From: Oribacterium parvum ACB1
Lineage (GTDB): Bacteria; Bacillota; Clostridia; Lachnospirales; Lachnospiraceae
NCBI RefSeq assembly: GCF_000238055.2
Contig: NZ_KE148312.1
Span: 875,201 to 939,200 of the forward strand
DNA: 64,000 nt
Reading direction: 5' to 3'
Shown: in pieces, positions 61,902 to 64,000 of the stretch
How positions within the stretch are numbered: the stretch's first letter is position 1
How the letters are laid out: each line of letters opens with the position of its first letter
Notes under the pieces: generated by a model
Database searches by the model: none
What the model was told of the DNA's origin: nothing
What the model saw: the letters and a program-made list of their open reading frames with translations, nothing else
Program-made: the position numbers and the translations under genes

Positions 61902-63878
61902 CTAGTGAATTTCTGCCGGATGATAGGTCTCCACAATTTCCTGTACCATTTCCCGGACATCCGCATCCTTGTTTTTATAGGCACACTGCATGAGTCCGTC
62001 TATCTTTTTCAAAAACGCATCAATATCGAAATGCAAGGGTTTACCAATATGAATACGGCTGTTTTCCGTTTCTTCCAGCCCCTCTTCCGCCATAAGCTTT
62101 TCCTCGTACAGTTTTTCTCCGGGGCGAAGTCCGGTGTATTGAATCTTGATATCCATATCCGGCTTAAAACCGGAAAGACGAATAAGATTCCGAGCTAAAG
62201 TATCAATCTTTACCGGAGACCCCATATCCAGGACAAAGATTTCTCCTCCCTTTGCAAAACTTCCCGCTTCCAGTACAAGGCTTACCGCCTCCGGAATAGT
62301 CATAAAGTAACGGATGATATCCGGATGGGTTACTGTAACAGGACCACCCTTTTCGATTTGCTTTTTAAAAATAGGGATTACAGAGCCATTGGATCCCAAA
62401 ACATTTCCAAAGCGAACCGCAACAAACTCCGTATGAATATTGTGGAATACAGTTCCATCTCCGGCCTTATCCGCATTTTCCATTCCCTTATGGGTATAAA
62501 GTTGTGGAATCTCTTCCGCCTTTCCTGCTTTTATTTTGGCATCAAAAGCTTGGATAATCATTTCGCAAAGACGTTTGCTTGCACCCATGATATTGGCGGG
62601 ATTGACCGCCTTATCGGTGGAAATCAGCACAAAGCGCTGACAGCCGTGCGTCAGTGCGGCATATGCCGTTTTATAAGTCCCCAATGCATTATTCTTAATG
62701 CTCTCACAAGGGCTTTCTTCCATCAAAGGAACATGCTTATGTGCGGCTGCATGATAAACAATATCCGGGCGATAATCCTCAAAAACCTGAAACATACGAC
62801 GGGAATCTCTGACCGAACCGATTAATACCGTAAGACGCAGATTGGGATATTTCTCTTTCAGCTCCAACTGAATACTGTAAGCATTGTTTTCATAGATATC
62901 AAAGATAATCAGTTCCTTCGGGTTATGCGCCGCTATCTGCCTGCAAAGCTCCGATCCGATGCTTCCGCCTCCACCGGTAACCAGTACGGTTTTCCCGTTG
63001 ATAAAACGAAAAACATCCTCCAAGTCAACACGAATAGGGTCTCTTCCCAATAGATCTTCTACAGAGACATTTCTCATCGCGGAAACTGTTACTTCTCCAA
63101 GAACCAACTGGTACATGCCGGGGAGGTTTTTCAGTTCACAACTGGTTTCATTACAGATATTCAAAATATCACGGCGCTGTTCTGCCGTGGCAGAAGGAAT
63201 TGCCAAAAAAATCTTATCGACAGCAAACTTTTCAACTGCTTCCAAGATACTTTCTCTTCCTCCTACAACAGGAATATTGTCAATCAGTCTTCCCCACTTG
63301 TTTTGGTTATCGTCGATAATACATACCACGTCGCCCCCCACTTCACCGGCACGATGAATGTCACGAACCAGCATCTGTCCTGCTGCCCCTGCCCCAATCA
63401 CCATAATACGCGACTGTATTCTCTTGGAATTGATTTTCCGAATCAGAAGAATAAAGCGATAGGAAAAGCGAATCCCCAGAACCGCAAAATACTGAAGCAA
63501 TGCTCCGATAAAATAATAGGAAACCGGCATTCTGCGAAAAAGTATGGTAATTCCTACTATGTGGAAGAGGGAGCTGACCATGGTTGCCAAACTGACTCGA
63601 AGCAGCTCCGAGTAACTGGCAAACCGCCATATACTCTTATATAATTTCAAATACCAAAAAACTGCCAAAGAAAAGAGGACGTAAATGGGGAGAAATCTCC
63701 TCCAAGCTTCTATATATGGAGGATCAATCATCGAGAACCGCAGATCAAAGCGTAACCACAAGGCAATAAGATAAGAAATCCCCAGTGCCAAGGCATCGTA
63801 AATCATAAGTCCGAAGGCCACAATATGCCAGTGTTCTAATCGAAATCCGTCCTTCTTTTTTTTCAATTCTTTTTCCAT
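61902..63878 (-). CDS. membrane-bound nucleotide-sugar dehydratase/epimerase (CapD/WbpM/PglF type)
   Basis: 658 residues. Four hydrophobic helices (about 17-125), a first Rossmann-like domain (IMVIGAGAAGQMLVRDIHRA near residue 155) and the catalytic SDR domain (VLVTGGGGSIGSELCRQIA near 293; YHAAAHKHVPLMEESP near 375). The usual Tyr-x3-Lys is altered in such enzymes; here STDKAVNPANIMGASKRL supplies the Met-x3-Lys form. It probably makes UDP-4-keto-6-deoxy-GlcNAc for capsule or protein glycans. It may share a transcript with the gene that ends at 63907. Confidence 0.9.
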   Translation of the reverse strand: MEKELKKKKDGFRLEHWHIVAFGLMIYDALALGISYLIALWLRFDLRFSMIDPPYIEAWRRFLPIYVLFSLAVFWYLKLYKSIWRFASYSELLRVSLATMVSSLFHIVGITILFRRMPVSYYFIGALLQYFAVLGIRFSYRFILLIRKINSKRIQSRIMVIGAGAAGQMLVRDIHRAGEVGGDVVCIIDDNQNKWGRLIDNIPVVGGRESILEAVEKFAVDKIFLAIPSATAEQRRDILNICNETSCELKNLPGMYQLVLGEVTVSAMRNVSVEDLLGRDPIRVDLEDVFRFINGKTVLVTGGGGSIGSELCRQIAAHNPKELIIFDIYENNAYSIQLELKEKYPNLRLTVLIGSVRDSRRMFQVFEDYRPDIVYHAAAHKHVPLMEESPCESIKNNALGTYKTAYAALTHGCQRFVLISTDKAVNPANIMGASKRLCEMIIQAFDAKIKAGKAEEIPQLYTHKGMENADKAGDGTVFHNIHTEFVAVRFGNVLGSNGSVIPIFKKQIEKGGPVTVTHPDIIRYFMTIPEAVSLVLEAGSFAKGGEIFVLDMGSPVKIDTLARNLIRLSGFKPDMDIKIQYTGLRPGEKLYEEKLMAEEGLEETENSRIHIGKPLHFDIDAFLKKIDGLMQCAYKNKDADVREMVQEIVETYHPAEIH

Positions 63879-63906
63879 GAATACTCAGTCACTCCATGTT
63901 GTTGAT

Positions 63907-64000
63907 TTATGCTTTAAAAGGAAATTTCTCTCCGGGACTTACCGTAACATCCTCTACCGTTTCCTCTCCCTTTGTAATGATATAATGTACGGCATACTTC
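63907..64000 (-). CDS. C-terminal end of an unknown protein (runs off the window)
   Basis: Thirty C-terminal residues are visible (KYAVHYIITKGEETVEDVTV, then SPGEKFPFKA and stop). They look like the edge strands of a beta-rich, possibly extracellular, domain. It ends 28 bases before the start of the CapD-type gene, so the two may form an operon. Too short to identify. Confidence 0.5.
   Translation of the reverse strand, partial: KYAVHYIITKGEETVEDVTVSPGEKFPFKA

Noticed and set aside
1-64000. CRISPR array, prophage, transposase or rRNA genes
   Set aside because: No direct repeats with unique spacers, no phage or transposase proteins and no rRNA-like sequence were seen.

Overview
This window looks like chromosome of a low-to-mid-GC anaerobic Firmicute, most likely a Lachnospiraceae (an Oribacterium- or Lachnoanaerobaculum-like oral genus is a reasonable guess, not proven). 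The grounds are a Gram-positive S10-spc-alpha ribosomal cluster with zinc-ribbon S14, cell-wall-binding (WYYF) repeat proteins, a clostridial 2[4Fe-4S] ferredoxin, strong AAGGAGG ribosome binding sites and an HrcA/CIRCE site.

Layout. 1-14.2 kb: a minus-strand catabolic region. A branched-chain-amino-acid-type ABC transporter (livKHMGF) is followed without a break by dhaK, dhaL and two tandem uroporphyrinogen-decarboxylase-family (MtaA-like) genes. Downstream lie a GAF-PAS-HTH_8 regulator with a degenerate sigma-54-type AAA+ domain, a translationally coupled 57-codon small ORF, an RpiR/SIS regulator with its own promoter and operator, a second DhaK-like/DhaL pair whose DhaK lacks both substrate-handling histidines, and a PfkB kinase. 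14.5-18.3 kb: lon, under a promoter with a CIRCE element and a second perfect palindrome, and a pilin-like surface protein. 18.6-26.6 kb: two tRNA genes, tex, an ABC-F ATPase, a ferredoxin, a small membrane protein, an SseB-like protein and a wall-binding protein. 26.7-42.7 kb: 31 genes from rpsJ to rplQ, all on the minus strand. 43-51.7 kb: apbE, a second wall-binding protein, rfbH, a ferric-reductase/FMN-binding fusion next to a Tp47-like lipoprotein, and tandem unknown membrane proteins. 51.7-61.4 kb: a heptose-kinase-like GHMP kinase and a sugar-catabolism region (two Gfo/Idh/MocA oxidoreductases, ROK regulator, MalFG-type permeases with binding protein, two near-duplicate IolE-like isomerases). 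61.9-64 kb: a CapD/WbpM-type nucleotide-sugar dehydratase and the end of another gene.

The most unusual feature is a dispersed, modular, strongly structured intergenic repeat present four times (5241-5549, 14317-14451, 21418-21655, 61684-61888). Every copy lies just beyond a stop codon. The copies share a double or single terminal inverted repeat and a core hairpin; two long copies carry an extra cassette of about 100 bases with four further hairpins. Between the long copies several helices differ in sequence but keep pairing through compensatory changes, so structure appears to be conserved. I cannot assign it to a named family. Other leads are the DhaK paralogue without histidines inside an undescribed-looking operon, the regulator with a dead AAA+ domain, the double-dyad lon promoter and possible second lon start, and an ApbE/FMN-binding/ferric-reductase/Tp47-like set.
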